This document shows positions 15,878 to 24,168 of a DNA stretch of 64,000 nucleotides, in pieces. Source of the DNA: Bradyrhizobium sp. 21 (GTDB taxonomy: Bacteria; Pseudomonadota; Alphaproteobacteria; Rhizobiales; Xanthobacteraceae); the NCBI RefSeq assembly GCF_023073335.1, contig NZ_JADPJG010000019.1, positions 1 to 64,000 of the forward strand, written 5' to 3'. A program made the translations under genes and the position numbers. The notes under the pieces were generated by a model. The model ran no database searches. It was not told where the DNA came from and was given only the letters and a program-made list of their open reading frames with translations. Every line of letters begins with the position of its first letter. Position 1 is the stretch's first letter.

Positions 15878-16084
15878 TCAGCTCCTGGCATACAATTCCA
15901 AAAATCCACATTCCACGCAGCGCTCGGCTACAATTGGAATGCAGGCCCTCCCTTTTACCTTAACATTGCCCATCCAGTTCTTGTCAGGTGGCCCCTCGTA
16001 CCAACTACTGGCTTGGACAGAACCATACCCGACATCTGGAATAAACCCGGGCTGCAGTTCACCTGCACACTTCAAACAGGGCAT
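15878..16084 (-). CDS. Small zinc-ribbon-like protein (CxxC...CxxCG, ending ELYAR)
   Basis: A 68-residue protein with two cysteine pairs, MPCLKCAGELQPGFIPDVGY at the start and ERCVECGFLELYARS at the end. The order CxxCxGxxxxGFIPD...CxxCGxLELYA matches a family of small bacterial zinc-ribbon proteins of unknown function that I remember. The ATG at 16084 has GGGAG seven bases upstream, better than the upstream ATG at 16198. It is cytosolic (no signal) and thus unlike its exported neighbours. The four cysteines are intact, so it is probably functional. Confidence 0.68.
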   Translation of the reverse strand: MPCLKCAGELQPGFIPDVGYGSVQASSWYEGPPDKNWMGNVKVKGRACIPIVAERCVECGFLELYARS

Positions 16085-16283
16085 CGAGTGGCTCCCAATT
16101 TTCTCGCGACAAGTCGAACTTCGAGAAATGAGTGCAATATACGCATCCATTTCGCGATTGAACTTCTCCAAACTTTTTATCAGTTCCAGATTGCGCAAAA
16201 TAGACTTTCACGTAGAATTACACCGTTTGCGAAGCTCTCTTTCAATTCTACCAAGTTCCGATTTTCCAACGGAGTATTGCGCT

Positions 16284-16523
16284 ATGAAGTATGTCCTGAG
16301 TACCATCATTGCATTATCATTGAGCGGGACGCTGGTGAGCGGCGCTCTAGCCTACGACAACCCGGCCACGGGAGGCGGATCGATCGGTGGAGCTCACCCT
16401 GAGAAATTCAATCAGGGCCCGGGATCTCTCCCTTCGCACCGGATTCCCGGAACTAACCAGCGACGCTGTCCAGCCTATTACTATCTGGATCGGTACAGCC
16501 GCCGCTGCTATCGAAGGTTGTGA
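16284..16523 (+). CDS. Small secreted protein, C-terminal cysteine pair
   Basis: A 79-residue exported protein with a signal peptide MKYVLSTIIALSLSGTLVSG ending at ALA, a Gly/Pro-rich middle and a C-terminal CPAYYYLDRYSRRCYRRL. GGAG lies about 12 bases before the ATG. Family not recognised. It fits the theme of this segment: short, exported, basic, with paired cysteines. Confidence 0.6.
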   Translation: MKYVLSTIIALSLSGTLVSGALAYDNPATGGGSIGGAHPEKFNQGPGSLPSHRIPGTNQRRCPAYYYLDRYSRRCYRRL

Positions 16524-16936
16524 CTTCATTTTATGGTATGATCGTGTCCGGGTCATGGAAATAGTAAATCGCAATAGGCATCCCGCCAGACGGCTTGGGC
16601 GTCTCGGTCTAACGATATCTTTTTTCAAAAGCCGAATCGCCCCTGCGATTTGACGCGTAGTGATGTGGCTGGATCACCTCAAATCGATCTATTAGCCGCG
16701 GGATTGTCGGTGGGCCGCTTCCTGCTAAGACGACGCCCTTCGTGTTGTGAGAGAAGATGTTTTCGTGATCATCAGGTTTGGTTCAGAGGCTTGCTTTTCA
16801 ATAATGAAAGACGAAGCCTCGAATGCATCAGTGTCAGAGTATCCCGTCACATTGCAATCGGTTGCCCGCAGACGCCTCGCCCACCAAGTTCGGCGGTTGA
16901 TGCCAAGACAAAAGTGTTTCTGACAGGAGAAGTATC
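16524..16936. other. 413-bp gene-free stretch
   Basis: No frame longer than about 95 codons has a plausible start or composition. An AGACG/CGTCT inverted repeat near 16590-16606 is followed about 20 bases later by TTTTTT; it could be a weak terminator for the upstream gene. The rest presumably contains the promoter of the gene at 16937. Confidence 0.45.
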
Positions 16937-17323
16937 TTGAAAAAATCTCTTTCCGCATTGAGCGTCACCGGATTTATCTGCGCGACGATATTGTTGGGGC
17001 CGGCCGCAGCCTACGCAGGCTGCAGAGAGAGTTTTTGCGTCAGCGGTCGCGACATAGGCAAACAACATGTAGTGAATTTCACCAACAGCAACTCGAACGT
17101 CCATCATTACAATGCGCGGGTTAATCCGCCTCTCAACATCGTTGGTAGCGTCTTTTCCAGCCAGGTTGAGGTGGGCCGGAACGTGCGGAGCTTCACAATT
17201 ATCGACCTGCCATCCACGCGGCCAGTTACGATCGAATATTCAATACAAGCGTGCGCCTATGGCGGATTTCCTCCGCATTCGAATTGCGGACCATGGACAA
17301 CATTTCATCACGCGATTCAGTGA
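16937..17323 (+). CDS. Secreted four-cysteine protein, tandem family member 1
   Basis: A 128-residue exported protein with a signal peptide (residues 1-27) and a mature domain containing four cysteines: GCRESFCVSGRD at the start and IQAC...NCGPW at the end. Conserved features shared with the gene at 17719 are HxVxFT, SNVxHYN, VGRN, IEYSIQAC and GGFPPHSNCGPW. The start is a TTG with AGGAGAAG upstream; no other start gives a signal peptide. Two disulfides in the periplasm or outside are likely. I do not know the family or a function. First of three adjacent paralogues. Confidence 0.72.
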   Translation: MKKSLSALSVTGFICATILLGPAAAYAGCRESFCVSGRDIGKQHVVNFTNSNSNVHHYNARVNPPLNIVGSVFSSQVEVGRNVRSFTIIDLPSTRPVTIEYSIQACAYGGFPPHSNCGPWTTFHHAIQ

Positions 17324-17343
17324 TAGTTGCGTGGGGTAGCTAG

Positions 17344-17679
17344 ATGCCCGGATATCGACACGCGGATATTCTGCCGTCGCTCGCAAGCCTTGCCTTCGCT
17401 GCTTTGGCTGTTTCGCCAACTGCCGCCCTCCCGGTTGCAAACAAGGTTTCTGCATGCATGGGCAGGATCTGGGCAATATCCACTCGGGTGATATTCGCCC
17501 ACGAGGGCTCAGCGCCGTTCTACAAGGTGAAGGCAGCGGGCCGCTCCTTCACGACCCACTTTCGTGTGTTTGAATTCGAGATCGGCAGCGCTCGCGCGGT
17601 GACCTCTCAGTACCAAATCCAGGCATGCGGACCGGGTACTTGCGGGCCCTGGATGAGCTTTTCGCACACCACCAGATAG
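17344..17679 (+). pseudogene. Frameshifted tandem family member 2
   Basis: The single open frame (111 codons) keeps a signal-like start (LASLAFAALAVSPTAA) and a family-like end (QIQACGPGTCGPWMSFSHT) but loses the first cysteine motif. In the neighbouring frame, between about 17433 and 17490, the missing motif reads GCKQGFCMHGQDLGNIHSGD, just like the paralogues. Two compensating indels therefore separate the pieces. The C-terminal motif also lacks the GGFPPHSN insert. The gene is probably decayed, or makes an altered protein. Confidence 0.65.
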
Positions 17680-17718
17680 CCCGCGTCAGGAAACATCGGA
17701 CCGAAGGACGATCCAGAA

Positions 17719-18090
17719 ATGAACTTCAATGTAATTCGCGTCTTTGGCGTGACACTGCTCAGTGCCATGGTTCTCGCGACACCAGCCTCCGCCGGTTGCA
17801 AGGAAGGATTTTGCGTCAACGGTCATGACAACGGCCGTCGACATTCGGTCGATTTCACCAGCACCTATAGCAACGTAGATCACTATAACGTCCGCTCGCC
17901 TTGGCTTATCGCCAACGGCGGGGGGCACCAATTCGAAGTCGGACGAAACGAGCGCGGCTTTTCGTTCGGCTCTCTCCCAACGTCGCGCCCGCTGGATATT
18001 GAGTATTCCATTCAGGCCTGCAGCCGCGGTGGTTTCCCGCCACATTCCAACTGCGGTCCCTGGGTGACGTTCTATCACACCATGCGTTGA
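17719..18090 (+). CDS. Secreted four-cysteine protein, tandem family member 3
   Basis: A 123-residue exported protein: signal peptide MNFNVIRVFGVTLLSAMVLA ending TPASA, then GCKEGFCVNGHDNGRRHSVD and a C-terminal IEYSIQACSRGGFPPHSNCG. Four cysteines are conserved with member 1, and overall about half of the mature residues match. The stop overlaps an alternative TTG start of the OmpA-like gene, whose preferred ATG follows 15 bases later, so the two are likely co-transcribed. Function unknown. Confidence 0.75.
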   Translation: MNFNVIRVFGVTLLSAMVLATPASAGCKEGFCVNGHDNGRRHSVDFTSTYSNVDHYNVRSPWLIANGGGHQFEVGRNERGFSFGSLPTSRPLDIEYSIQACSRGGFPPHSNCGPWVTFYHTMR

Positions 18091-18104
18091 AGGGTGTAAC
18101 GGCC

Positions 18105-19043
18105 ATGATGAAGCATAAGGTGCTCGCCTGCCTGTTCTTCCTTGGCGTTCCTTTTGCGGCGCGCGCTGATGACGCCGCAGGATGCAAGGACAATGCATTG
18201 ACGGGCCGGTACGAAGGTTCGTCAATCGCCTACTGCAAGGCGAAGGATTTCGACGAACTGGTCTTCCTGAAGACCCCGCACGACTACGGGGCTTTGCTGG
18301 ACCGGAACGCTCTGAAAGACCGTTCCGGTCCAGAGTGGCTTAAGAAAACGGGTAAGACGAACGAGATCCGCTATGAACTGAAGGATAACACCTCGGCCCT
18401 TGAAGCGGCGTCGAACTATGAAGCACGGCTCAAATCGAACGGTTTCAAAGTCGTTTTCTCCTGCGTGGATCAGGAGTGTTTGAGCGGCAGCGTGACGGGA
18501 ACGTACGTTCTGGGCGAGCAACTTGATCCCACGAATGTCGTTTCAACCGCCTATGGTGATCATGCGCGCTATTTGCTGGCTCAACGCGACGGCGCAACCG
18601 TCGGGGTCCTGATTGGCGAGGACAAGGAAAAGTCCGTCGCCTTTGTTCGCATCGTTGAAGATAAGCCGATACAGAACAAGATCGGTGATGCCCTGGCCAC
18701 GCGAGGCAGCGTCAACATTTATGGAATCCTGTTCGATTTCGACAAAGACGTAGTGAAACCGGAATCGAAGCCTGCGCTGGACGAGATCGCCAAGGCACTC
18801 TCGGACAAACCACAAATGCGGCTCAAGATCATCGGCCACACCGACAACAAGGGCGGCGAAGCCTACAATCTTGATCTGTCGCAGCGCCGCGCCGCTAACG
18901 TGCTGGCCGCACTGGCGGAAGGCTATGGAATTGATAGGGCAAGGCTTTCATCAGAGGGGGCCGGTTTGTCAAAACCGATAGCGTCGAACGATTCTGAAGA
19001 TGGCCGTGCAAAAAATCGCCGTGTTGAACTGGCGGTGCAATGA
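18105..19043 (+). CDS. OmpA-family outer-membrane/peptidoglycan-binding protein
   Basis: A 312-residue exported protein. A signal peptide (about 1-21) precedes an N-terminal domain of about 180 residues with four cysteines (ending FSCVDQECLSG) that I cannot name with confidence. The C-terminal 110 residues are an OmpA domain: ILFDFDKDVVKPESKPALDE, then IIGHTDNKGG and LSQRRAANVLAAL, closing NRRVELAVQ. That domain binds peptidoglycan. It follows the four-cysteine proteins at operon spacing. Its stop overlaps the first ATG of the MBL-fold fragment, so it marks the right edge of the inserted segment. Its last 50 bases are duplicated at 15311. Confidence 0.88.
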   Translation: MMKHKVLACLFFLGVPFAARADDAAGCKDNALTGRYEGSSIAYCKAKDFDELVFLKTPHDYGALLDRNALKDRSGPEWLKKTGKTNEIRYELKDNTSALEAASNYEARLKSNGFKVVFSCVDQECLSGSVTGTYVLGEQLDPTNVVSTAYGDHARYLLAQRDGATVGVLIGEDKEKSVAFVRIVEDKPIQNKIGDALATRGSVNIYGILFDFDKDVVKPESKPALDEIAKALSDKPQMRLKIIGHTDNKGGEAYNLDLSQRRAANVLAALAEGYGIDRARLSSEGAGLSKPIASNDSEDGRAKNRRVELAVQ

Positions 19044-19483
19044 ACAAGGGCGAATACGCGGCCTGGGAGGCGGAGAACGCCAAAGGCAACAAGCCGCCGG
19101 GCACCGTGTTTCGCGACAATTGCCTGCCGATCGTCGAGGCAGGTCAGGCGCTGCTGGTGGACGACGACTATGCGCTCGACGACACCGTGACGTTGACGCT
19201 GACGCCAGGGCATTCGCCCTGCCACTGCTGCGTGAACATCTCGAAAGGGCAACGCGCTGTGGTGACTGGCGATCTCATGCATCACCAGATCCAGTGCCGC
19301 GAGCCGGACTGGTCGGCCAAGCCGGACTGGGATGCCAGGCAGTCCGCCGTGTCGCGGCGAAAATTCTTTGCCTCCGTCGCCGACACCGACACGCTGATCC
19401 TGCCGATTCATTTTCCGGCGCCGACGGTCGGGCTGATCAAGCCGCTCGGCGCCGCCTTTGACTACCGTTTCAAGCGGGAGTAG
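19040..19483 (+). pseudogene. C-terminal fragment of the MBL-fold metallohydrolase gene
   Basis: The 147-codon frame carries the rear half of an MBL-fold hydrolase: LTPGHSPCHCCVNI (metal ligand H), VVTGDLMHHQIQC (metal ligand D) and LILPIHFPAPT (last ligand H). The HxHxDH motif and N-terminus are missing here; the N-terminus lies at 12407. Its ATG is an internal methionine of the ancestral gene and lies within the ompA stop codon. It might still be translated by coupling, but it could not bind two metals. Confidence 0.8.
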
Positions 19484-19504
19484 GGCGACCGTTCGTCGGA
19501 CGGT

Positions 19505-20593
19505 TTAGTAAGTGTAGAACATCCGCTGGATCTCCTTGGTGTCGGTCGTCTTGGTCAGCGCCAGCATCAGCAAAATGCGCGCCTTTTGGGGATTCAGCGT
19601 ATCCGAGACGACGAAGTCATGTTCGTCGTCCTTGGCTTCCCCGTTGCGCGCGACGATGCCGTTGCCGACGCGGCTGCTCCGGACGATAATGACCCCCTTC
19701 TTGCGGGCTTCGTCGAGCGCCGGCTCGACCGCGGGCCGGGCAAGGCTGCCATCACCCACGCCGGCGTGCACGATCCCCTTGGCCCCTGCGGCGACAAACG
19801 CGTCGAGCGCGACCCGGTTCATGTTGGCGTAGCCATAGACGATATCGACCTGCGGCAGGGTATCGAGGCTGGAGACGTCAAATTCGGAGTCCGCCGTGTG
19901 TCGTCGGGTCGATTGACGATAGAAGTACGGCTTGTTTCCCTGCATGTAGCCGAGAAAGCCGAGCTCAGGGGTGCGGAAAGTGTCCGCCGTCGAGGTGTTG
20001 TTCTTGGTGACGTCGCGCGCCGCGTTGATCTGATCGTTGAGGGCAACGAGCACGCCCTTGCCGACGGCCTCTTCGCTGCCTGCGAGGATCACCGCATTAA
20101 AGAGGTTGATCGGCCCATCCGCGCTGATCGCCGTCGATGGCCTCATCGCGCCGACGACGACGACAGGCTTCTTGCTCTTCACCACCAAGTCCAGGAAATA
20201 GCTGGTTTCCTCGATCGTGTCGGTCCCGTGCGTGATCACGATCCCGTCCACGTCGTCCTGCGTGAGGAGCGTGTTGACGCGCTTTGCGAGCTTCAGCCAG
20301 TAGTCGTTGTTCATGTTCTCGCTGGCGATCTGGAAAACCTGTTCGCCCTTGACGTTGGCCACCGTTTTCAGCTCGGGGACGGCGTTCAGGAGAGTCTCGA
20401 TGCCGACCGTGGCTGCGGTATAACCGACCACAGTGGTGCTGCTCGCACCGCTGCCGGCGATCGTGCCGCCGGTGGCCAGGACCATGACGTTGGGCAGACC
20501 GGGGCCCCTTGCATTCGCAACGTCAAGACTGATGAGCAGTGCAAACACGCCCATTGTCGCCATCATGTGATCACGCACTCGAAACTGCCACAT
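19505..20593 (-). CDS. Exported type II L-asparaginase
   Basis: A 362-residue asparaginase/glutaminase. The catalytic threonines are in LATGGTIAGSG and VITHGTDTIEETSYF; SADGPINLFNA is also typical. The N-terminus has a positively charged start and a hydrophobic stretch ending ANA, so it is probably periplasmic, as for type II enzymes. It hydrolyses asparagine to aspartate and ammonia. I place the start at the ATG at 20593, with AAAGGG eight bases upstream; ATGs at 20566 and 20563 are alternatives. It sits alone between convergent and same-strand neighbours. Confidence 0.93.
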   Translation of the reverse strand: MWQFRVRDHMMATMGVFALLISLDVANARGPGLPNVMVLATGGTIAGSGASSTTVVGYTAATVGIETLLNAVPELKTVANVKGEQVFQIASENMNNDYWLKLAKRVNTLLTQDDVDGIVITHGTDTIEETSYFLDLVVKSKKPVVVVGAMRPSTAISADGPINLFNAVILAGSEEAVGKGVLVALNDQINAARDVTKNNTSTADTFRTPELGFLGYMQGNKPYFYRQSTRRHTADSEFDVSSLDTLPQVDIVYGYANMNRVALDAFVAAGAKGIVHAGVGDGSLARPAVEPALDEARKKGVIIVRSSRVGNGIVARNGEAKDDEHDFVVSDTLNPQKARILLMLALTKTTDTKEIQRMFYTY

Positions 20594-20834
20594 CTCGACC
20601 ACCCTTTGCTCGAAGCCTCGTCGATGCGCCCCAATTCGCCCAGCACTCCATGATCGGTCAGCGGACGCCTTCTGTCTAGGGTGGCGATTCTTTCGGATGG
20701 TTTGGTTTGGGCGCGGACCCCGGAAACACAGACGCGAATGGCCGGGACATCTAGCGCGAAGACGCGCTTCTGCCCGGCCATGACGCAGTTCGTTTGGCGA
20801 TTGCCCGCTAAAGAAGCAGCGAATTTGCGGCGCC

Positions 20835-21083
20835 TTACGCGCCGACTTCGCACTTCTTCATGAAGCTGTTCTTGGCGGCGCCGGCGAGCGGCTTGCCGTC
20901 GGCGCTGACGGCCTTCGGCGTGCACGCGTCCGCCTTGCACTTCTTCATGAACGAGGTCTTGGCGGCGCCGGCGAGAGCCTTGCCGTCCTTGCCGACCGCC
21001 TTGCTCTCGCAGGTATCGTCCGCGAAGGCCGAACCCGCCGCAAAGGTGGCAACGATCGCAGCCAGGAAAATCCGCTTCATCAT
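20835..21083 (-). CDS. PsiF-repeat small exported protein
   Basis: An 82-residue exported protein with a signal peptide (1-20, ending SAFA) and two repeats of the pattern C-x2-KAV-x2-DGK-x-LAGAAK-x-SFMKKC. This is the PsiF repeat, named after a phosphate-starvation-inducible protein of E. coli; its molecular function is unknown. GGGAG lies seven bases before the ATG at 21083. Confidence 0.85.
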   Translation of the reverse strand: MMKRIFLAAIVATFAAGSAFADDTCESKAVGKDGKALAGAAKTSFMKKCKADACTPKAVSADGKPLAGAAKNSFMKKCEVGA

Positions 21084-21187
21084 GATTGTCTCCCTAAACC
21101 AAAAAGATGGCGAACGGATTGGAGCCGTGAATCGTGGCGCAATCAAGCAGGATCGGCGCGCATCATCGATTTTTCGATGGGCGCATC

Positions 21188-21751
21188 TCAGATCTTTGCA
21201 TCGATGCTTCTGACGAGCATGGCGACCTGAACCGCGATCAGGCGTCGCATGTCTTTGCCGTTCCTCGCGGTTTCACGCAGCCCCCGCATGCCGAAAACGA
21301 GGCAGCGCGCCAGCACCTCTGGTTCGTCCGCCACGCCTGCCGATCGCACCTGATCGCGGATGAGGTCGGCGATTAGCGACTGGAAATTGTCATAAACCTT
21401 CCGAACCGCCGGAAAACGCAGATCGAAAAGATCTGCCGCATCAGGATGCGCTTCCGCCAGGTCGAAGCCGTGGCATCCCCACGACTTGCAGGCGTGGAGC
21501 AGCTTGGCGTGAAGTCCGTCGAGCCTCCCGATCGCTGCGAGAATCTCGCGATGTTTCCCCTCATCCATGCTCCGGATCACTGCCGCGAACACGGCATCCT
21601 TGTCGGGAAAGAACAGGTAGAGCGCCGGGCGCGATATCCCGGCCTTTGCCGCGATATCGCCCATCGTCGCGCGGGCGTAACCGTAGCGCGAGAAAACCTC
21701 CGTTGCGGCTTCGACAGCGAGCTCCTCTTTCGAAACACTGGAACGAGACAT
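21188..21751 (-). CDS. TetR/AcrR-family transcriptional regulator
   Basis: A 187-residue regulator. The DNA-binding domain is at about 12-57 (ATEVFSRYGYARATMGDIAA, then GISRPALYLFFPDKDAVF). Start at the ATG at 21751 with AGGATC adjacent. It is divergent from a small NTF2-like protein, and a TTGACA/TGTCAA inverted repeat lies between them. It probably represses that gene and itself; the ligand is unknown. Confidence 0.88.
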   Translation of the reverse strand: MSRSSVSKEELAVEAATEVFSRYGYARATMGDIAAKAGISRPALYLFFPDKDAVFAAVIRSMDEGKHREILAAIGRLDGLHAKLLHACKSWGCHGFDLAEAHPDAADLFDLRFPAVRKVYDNFQSLIADLIRDQVRSAGVADEPEVLARCLVFGMRGLRETARNGKDMRRLIAVQVAMLVRSIDAKI

Positions 21752-21786
21752 GATCCTCACGCGATGAAATCACCACTCGACCAATC

Positions 21787-21811
21787 TTGACAAAAAAACA
21801 AAAAATGTCAA
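21787..21811. promoter_or_regulatory. Candidate TetR operator overlapping a -35 element
   Basis: Arms TTGACA and TGTCAA flank a 13-base A-rich spacer in the gap between the TetR gene and the NTF2-like gene. TTGACA is also a consensus -35 hexamer on both strands, so a bound repressor would block both promoters. This is the only clear inverted repeat in the gap. Confidence 0.5.
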
Positions 21812-21849
21812 TTAGTCGGACGCCGCACCGAAGGGGAAGATTCTGCAAG

Positions 21850-22221
21850 ATGAACGATGAAGCACGTCTTAAAACCTGGAACACCTATCAAGCCGCGTGG
21901 GGCCCCGTTGACGAGGCCGAGCGCCGTCGCCTGCTCGAACAAAGCATAGCCGCGGATTGCGTGTACACGGATCCTGGGTCGCAAATCGAGGGGCGCGACG
22001 CCTTGATGGTCCGCATCAGTCAAACACAGCTCAAGTTTCCGGGAGCTTATTTCAGGAATGACAGCTTCCTCGAACACCACGAGCAAGGCCTTTTTCGTTG
22101 GACGATGTACGACGGTATTGGCGAAGTGTTCGTCAAGGGCGAGAGCTTTGGCCGCTTTGGTGACGACGGTCGGCTCGTTCAGGCGACCGGATTCTTCGAA
22201 GTGCCCGCTGCCAAATCGTGA
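21850..22221 (+). CDS. NTF2/SnoaL-like small protein
   Basis: A 123-residue protein with the NTF2-like pattern: an N-terminal helix (TWNTYQAAWGPVDEAERRRL), then CVYTDPGSQIEGRDAL, and ending in strands with ATGFFEVP. The fold serves as an isomerase/hydrolase scaffold or small-ligand binder; no active-site residues can be assigned. The ATG at 21850 removes a charged extension that overlaps the operator. Divergent from the TetR gene and likely its target. Confidence 0.75.
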   Translation: MNDEARLKTWNTYQAAWGPVDEAERRRLLEQSIAADCVYTDPGSQIEGRDALMVRISQTQLKFPGAYFRNDSFLEHHEQGLFRWTMYDGIGEVFVKGESFGRFGDDGRLVQATGFFEVPAAKS

Positions 22222-22272
22222 TCGCTAACCGGTGGCGCAAAGGAGCGAATTCGCCGCGGTTCAGGCCCTGCG

Positions 22273-23247
22273 TCAGATCCCCCGCGCGAGGAGAGCCTTA
22301 AAGTCGGCCCGCGCACGCTGCGCCTCGGCCCGCGCGACGTCCGAGGCGTCGCCAAGGCCGAAATAGCCGTGGATCAGGCCGGCGCCCTCGTGATGTTTCA
22401 CGCGCACGCCGGCGGTCTCCAGCGCCCGTGTATAGGCTGCGCCCTCGTCGCGCAGGGGATCAAACCAGGCGGTGGTGACGATCGCGGGCGCGACGCCGGC
22501 GAGCGAGGTGGCGCGCAGCGGTGAAACGCGCCAGTCGGTCGCGTGAGCCGGCTCGGCGAGATAATGGCCGCAAAACCATTCCATCACGGCGCGGGAGAGG
22601 AAGTAGCCTTCGGCGTTCTCGGCGCGCGAGGGGAAGCGTGCGTTCTCGCGCGCGTCCGCATAACTCCCGAGGACGTCGGTCACGGGATACACCAGGAGTT
22701 GCGCGGCGAGCCCAATGCCGGCGTCGCGACAGGCGATCGCGGTGGCGGCAGCGAGATTGCCGCCAGCGCTGTCACCGGCAACGCCGAGGCGTTTTGCATC
22801 GCCGCCAAATTCCGCGACGCGGCCAAACACGTCGCTCACCGCCGCGAAGGCGTCCTCGAAGGCACCGGGAAAGCGCGTCTCCGGGGGACGCCGGTAGTCG
22901 ACGGAGACAACGACGGCGCCGGTCTCGATCGCAAGGTTGCGCGCCTGCCGGTCGTGAGTCTCGAGGTCGCCCGCGACCCAGCCGCCGCCATGGAAGAACA
23001 CCACGGTCGGCGCTGGCCCAATACCGATCCTGTAGATTCGAGCGTCGACCGGGCCGCCGCCGCCCTTCACCTTGATGTCCGTGACTGTGTCGACGGGCGG
23101 CGGCGGTATGGCGGCGCGCGCGGCAGCGAGTGCGCGCAAGGAATCGCGGGCGCTTTGTGGCGTCATCGCCGTGGGATCGCGCATCGGCAGCAGCGGAATG
23201 ATCTGGGCAATGACGGGATCGAGCGGTGCGGCCATGTTGGCTTTCAT
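22273..23247 (-). CDS. Alpha/beta hydrolase, hormone-sensitive-lipase family esterase
   Basis: A 324-residue esterase. The oxyanion motif HGGGWVAGD and the nucleophile elbow GDSAGGN are diagnostic of the HSL family. The acid and histidine are probably in WFDPLRDEG and GLIHGYFG. It would hydrolyse short acyl esters. Start at the ATG at 23247, preceded by AGGATCCC. Divergent from the nitroreductase gene. Confidence 0.9.
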   Translation of the reverse strand: MKANMAAPLDPVIAQIIPLLPMRDPTAMTPQSARDSLRALAAARAAIPPPPVDTVTDIKVKGGGGPVDARIYRIGIGPAPTVVFFHGGGWVAGDLETHDRQARNLAIETGAVVVSVDYRRPPETRFPGAFEDAFAAVSDVFGRVAEFGGDAKRLGVAGDSAGGNLAAATAIACRDAGIGLAAQLLVYPVTDVLGSYADARENARFPSRAENAEGYFLSRAVMEWFCGHYLAEPAHATDWRVSPLRATSLAGVAPAIVTTAWFDPLRDEGAAYTRALETAGVRVKHHEGAGLIHGYFGLGDASDVARAEAQRARADFKALLARGI

Positions 23248-23360
23248 GGGATCCTCACAGGGTTCTTGGTCTTGCTTGCGGGTTAGCATAGATTTTGCGC
23301 GGCGCATCGGCAACCGCTCGCATCGTGCGATGCCGGATGAACCGGCAGGGAGGTCAAAGA

Positions 23361-24038
23361 GTGGAATTCGAAAATCTTGTCCAGTCGCGCCGCAGCGTGC
23401 GCGGTTTCAGGAACGAGCCGGTGCCGCGCGCGGTGATCGAGGCGATCATCGAGAGCGCCAAGCGGGCGCCGTCGTCCATGAACACCCAGCCCTGGCACAT
23501 CCACGTGCTCACGGGCGGCCCGCTGGAAGCGCTGCGCCAGCGCAACATGGAGGAGATGATCGGCGGCGCCAAGGTCAAGCGCGACATCATCAGCCACGGC
23601 GAATATCAGGGCGTTCACCGCACCCGGCAGGTCGACATCGCCAAGCAATTGTTCAGCGCGATGGGGATCGCGCGCGACGACAAGCCGATGCGCCAGGACT
23701 GGGTGCTGCGCGGCTTCCGCCAGTTCGACGCGCCGGTCTCGCTGGTCCTGACCTACGACCGCGTGCTCGATCCCGGCGCGGTCTGCCATTTTGATCTCGG
23801 CGCGCTCTGCTACGGCATCGTGCTCGCGGCCTGGGACCGCGGTCTCGGTTCGGTGATCAACGGGCAGGGCATCATGCGCTCCGACATCGTGCGCGAGGTC
23901 GCAAGCATTCCGGAGGACGAGGTGATTATGACCTGCGTCGCGATGGGGTATCCCGACGACAACTTTGCCGCGAACGCGGTGCGCTCAGATCGCGAGGGTA
24001 ACGACGATTTCGTCCGCTATGTCGGCTTTGCCGATTGA
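23361..24038 (+). CDS. Nitroreductase-family FMN protein
   Basis: A 225-residue flavin reductase. The N-terminal SRRSVRGFRNEPV and APSSMNTQPWHIHVL and the C-terminal GYPDDN are typical of NAD(P)H-dependent nitroreductases, which bind FMN as dimers. The GTG at 23361 is preceded by GGGAGG and gives the expected family start (MEFENLVQSRRS). Natural substrate unknown; quinones and nitro compounds are common. Confidence 0.9.
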   Translation: MEFENLVQSRRSVRGFRNEPVPRAVIEAIIESAKRAPSSMNTQPWHIHVLTGGPLEALRQRNMEEMIGGAKVKRDIISHGEYQGVHRTRQVDIAKQLFSAMGIARDDKPMRQDWVLRGFRQFDAPVSLVLTYDRVLDPGAVCHFDLGALCYGIVLAAWDRGLGSVINGQGIMRSDIVREVASIPEDEVIMTCVAMGYPDDNFAANAVRSDREGNDDFVRYVGFAD

Positions 24039-24168
24039 TGCACGCAGACGGGATTATTCTCTCGCCGAAATTTTTGGTGCGGAGGTTAAGCCGCCTCTTG
24101 CAATCTCGATCGTGCAGGAGGAACAATGTGCGGATTGAAAGGTTTGTTGCTGGCGCGAGGGAATTGAC

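Noticed and set aside
19040-19483. The 147-codon frame as a complete small hydrolase
   Set aside because: It lacks the HxHxDH metal site and begins at an internal methionine inside the ompA stop codon.
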